Position numbers and translations under genes: made by a program
The notes under the pieces: generated by a model
Database searches by the model: none
Seen by the model: the letters and a program-made list of their open reading frames with translations, nothing else
What the model was told of the DNA's origin: nothing
In this document: in pieces, positions 63,002 through 64,000 of the stretch
Layout of the letters: every line of letters begins with the position of its first letter
How positions within the stretch are numbered: position 1 is the first letter of the stretch
Source of the DNA: Linyphia triangularis
Taxonomy: Eukaryota; Arthropoda; Arachnida; Araneae; Linyphiidae
Assembly (NCBI GenBank): GCA_963978545.1
Contig: OZ021727.1
Span: 58,416,487-58,480,486, forward strand
DNA length: 64,000 nt
Direction: 5' to 3'

Positions 63002-63417
63002 GCATAGCAACATCGCAGCCGAAACTCGTTTCTGAACACTCGGCTGCTGTTCGGAGGAAGACCACCAGTTTGGGTTGATTGGAAGAGTTTTTTTTTTCTT
63101 TCTTTTTTTTCTCGTGAATTGAGTATTGAGGCAACAAGTTTGCTATTTATCTGATTTTCTTACGCTAACCGTAGAAATTGAATCTTTATTTTAGAAAATT
63201 GTAAAATATGTCATTTTAGTTTTGAACTAATACATTTAGACGCAGCCCTATTGTGCTGACTGTAGTTCACGAGCCGCCACTGCTTTGGACCTTCTTGGAA
63301 GTGCCTATGACTGTTTTGATGATTTAAATCATTCACAAGTGTATTCCTTGTCAATATTTTTGAAACAACAAAAATTAAATTTTAGGTTCATGAGTGATTT
63401 GGTTTACCGGTTACTGT

Positions 63418-63419
<2 letters not shown>

Positions 63420-63450
<31 letters not shown>
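63420..63450. repeat. Homopolymer T tract, 31 bases
   Basis: Uninterrupted T run in intergenic sequence. Confidence 0.95.
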
Positions 63451-63455
<5 letters not shown>

Positions 63456-63689
63456 TATACTTTAGAGTAATAAAATTAACAAAAACTTAAAATAAAGGTT
63501 AGATTTTCTTCCATGTTTATTATATTAATGCCACGCCACCTTCCTAATTTTCACTAAATTAGTAAAGAAGTGAAACCCACTAGCTTTTTCAAGACTCAAA
63601 AAATTTCTTTGACTTTATGTATAATTTTTTAAAATACCCTGTTTGTAAAATACCGTTGTTTGGGGAAAATATAAAGCTACACGGGGAAA

Positions 63690-64000
63690 AATTAATAATT
63701 TTTATTTTAAAAAATCAGCATTACATTCAGTTGGGCCATCTTTGGTTTTAATTACGATATCAACTGTTTGATGTATGGTGCTCAACTCCTGTTAACAATC
63801 GTCTAATTTTATTATTGCTGTTGGGTGTTTTTTAATATCTCCTTGGATGTAATTGAATGTGCATTTGAGAATACACACCAAATTTTTTTATGGGGTTAAG
63901 ATCCGGAGATTGTGGGGGTCACTCCAGGTGATCTGCATGATTTTCTCTAATAATTTCATTGTGGTTCATTCACCTAGGTTTATGCATTTTGCATTCTTCT
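63690..64000 (-). pseudogene. Tc1-like transposase C-terminal pseudogene, cut by window end
   Basis: On the minus strand, NHADHLEW, then after an in-frame stop and frame change a form of PPQSPDLNPI, the conserved block around the last catalytic acidic residue of Tc1 transposases. More stops follow. The probable element end is near TACACGGGGAAAAATTA (63678-63694). The 5' part lies beyond the window. Confidence 0.65.

Noticed and set aside
62880..63054. Plus-strand open stretch with SWKTAELAASLHIT, recalling a helix-turn-helix
   Set aside because: No upstream ATG, ends at a TGA, and no transposon ends. Too short to call, although it weakens the promoter reading of this island.

Overview
The window is intron-rich, AT-rich animal DNA from a nuclear genome. 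Three spliced genes with standard GT-AG introns are buried in decayed transposons. The large introns full of repeats, a NRF-6-type acyltransferase, an AP-4 epsilon gene (AP-4 is missing from Drosophila), Helitrons with TC...CTAGT ends and a tRNA-derived SINE suggest an arthropod. A spider or other chelicerate is my best guess, but nothing in the sequence proves it.

Layout. (1) <1-16373, minus: MED27, a Mediator subunit. Six exons (236 codons) are in the window and the C-terminal exon or exons lie beyond base 1. Its introns hold a Helitron 3' end (1-372), a TIR element with an internally inverted transposase-like gene (2979-5066), and a Gypsy-like retroelement (about 9070-15235) that was split by a hAT-type element (10390-14898) with a perfect 8-bp target duplication. 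(2) 16374-16840: a short shared promoter region. (3) 16841-37654, plus: an AP-4 epsilon-like adaptin gene with 19 exons in continuous phase, 739 aa, apparently without the C-terminal ear. (4) 37655-38007: a tight convergent 3' junction with one poly(A) signal for each gene. (5) 38008-57748, minus: a NRF-6-like membrane acyltransferase with 15 exons in continuous phase, 746 aa. (6) 57749-64000: mostly intergenic. It holds a repeat-related ORF, a possible promoter with an RFX X-box, a candidate small first exon on the minus strand, and the tail of a Tc1-like pseudogene at the window edge.

The three genes do not form a pathway. MED27 acts in transcription, the AP-4 subunit in coat assembly for trans-Golgi sorting, and the NRF-6-like protein is a multi-pass membrane acyltransferase. 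Their arrangement (head-to-head, then tail-to-tail) is the main regulatory signal. Exons were joined by hand by matching splice sites, reading phase and remembered family sequence. No alignment or transcript evidence was available. I found no CRISPR array, rRNA or intact tRNA gene, and no clear new biological system. The best leads are the earless AP-4 epsilon with an LFAG tail, the inverted transposase gene, the Helitron with an internal minisatellite, and the alternating motif cluster in AP-4 epsilon intron 11.
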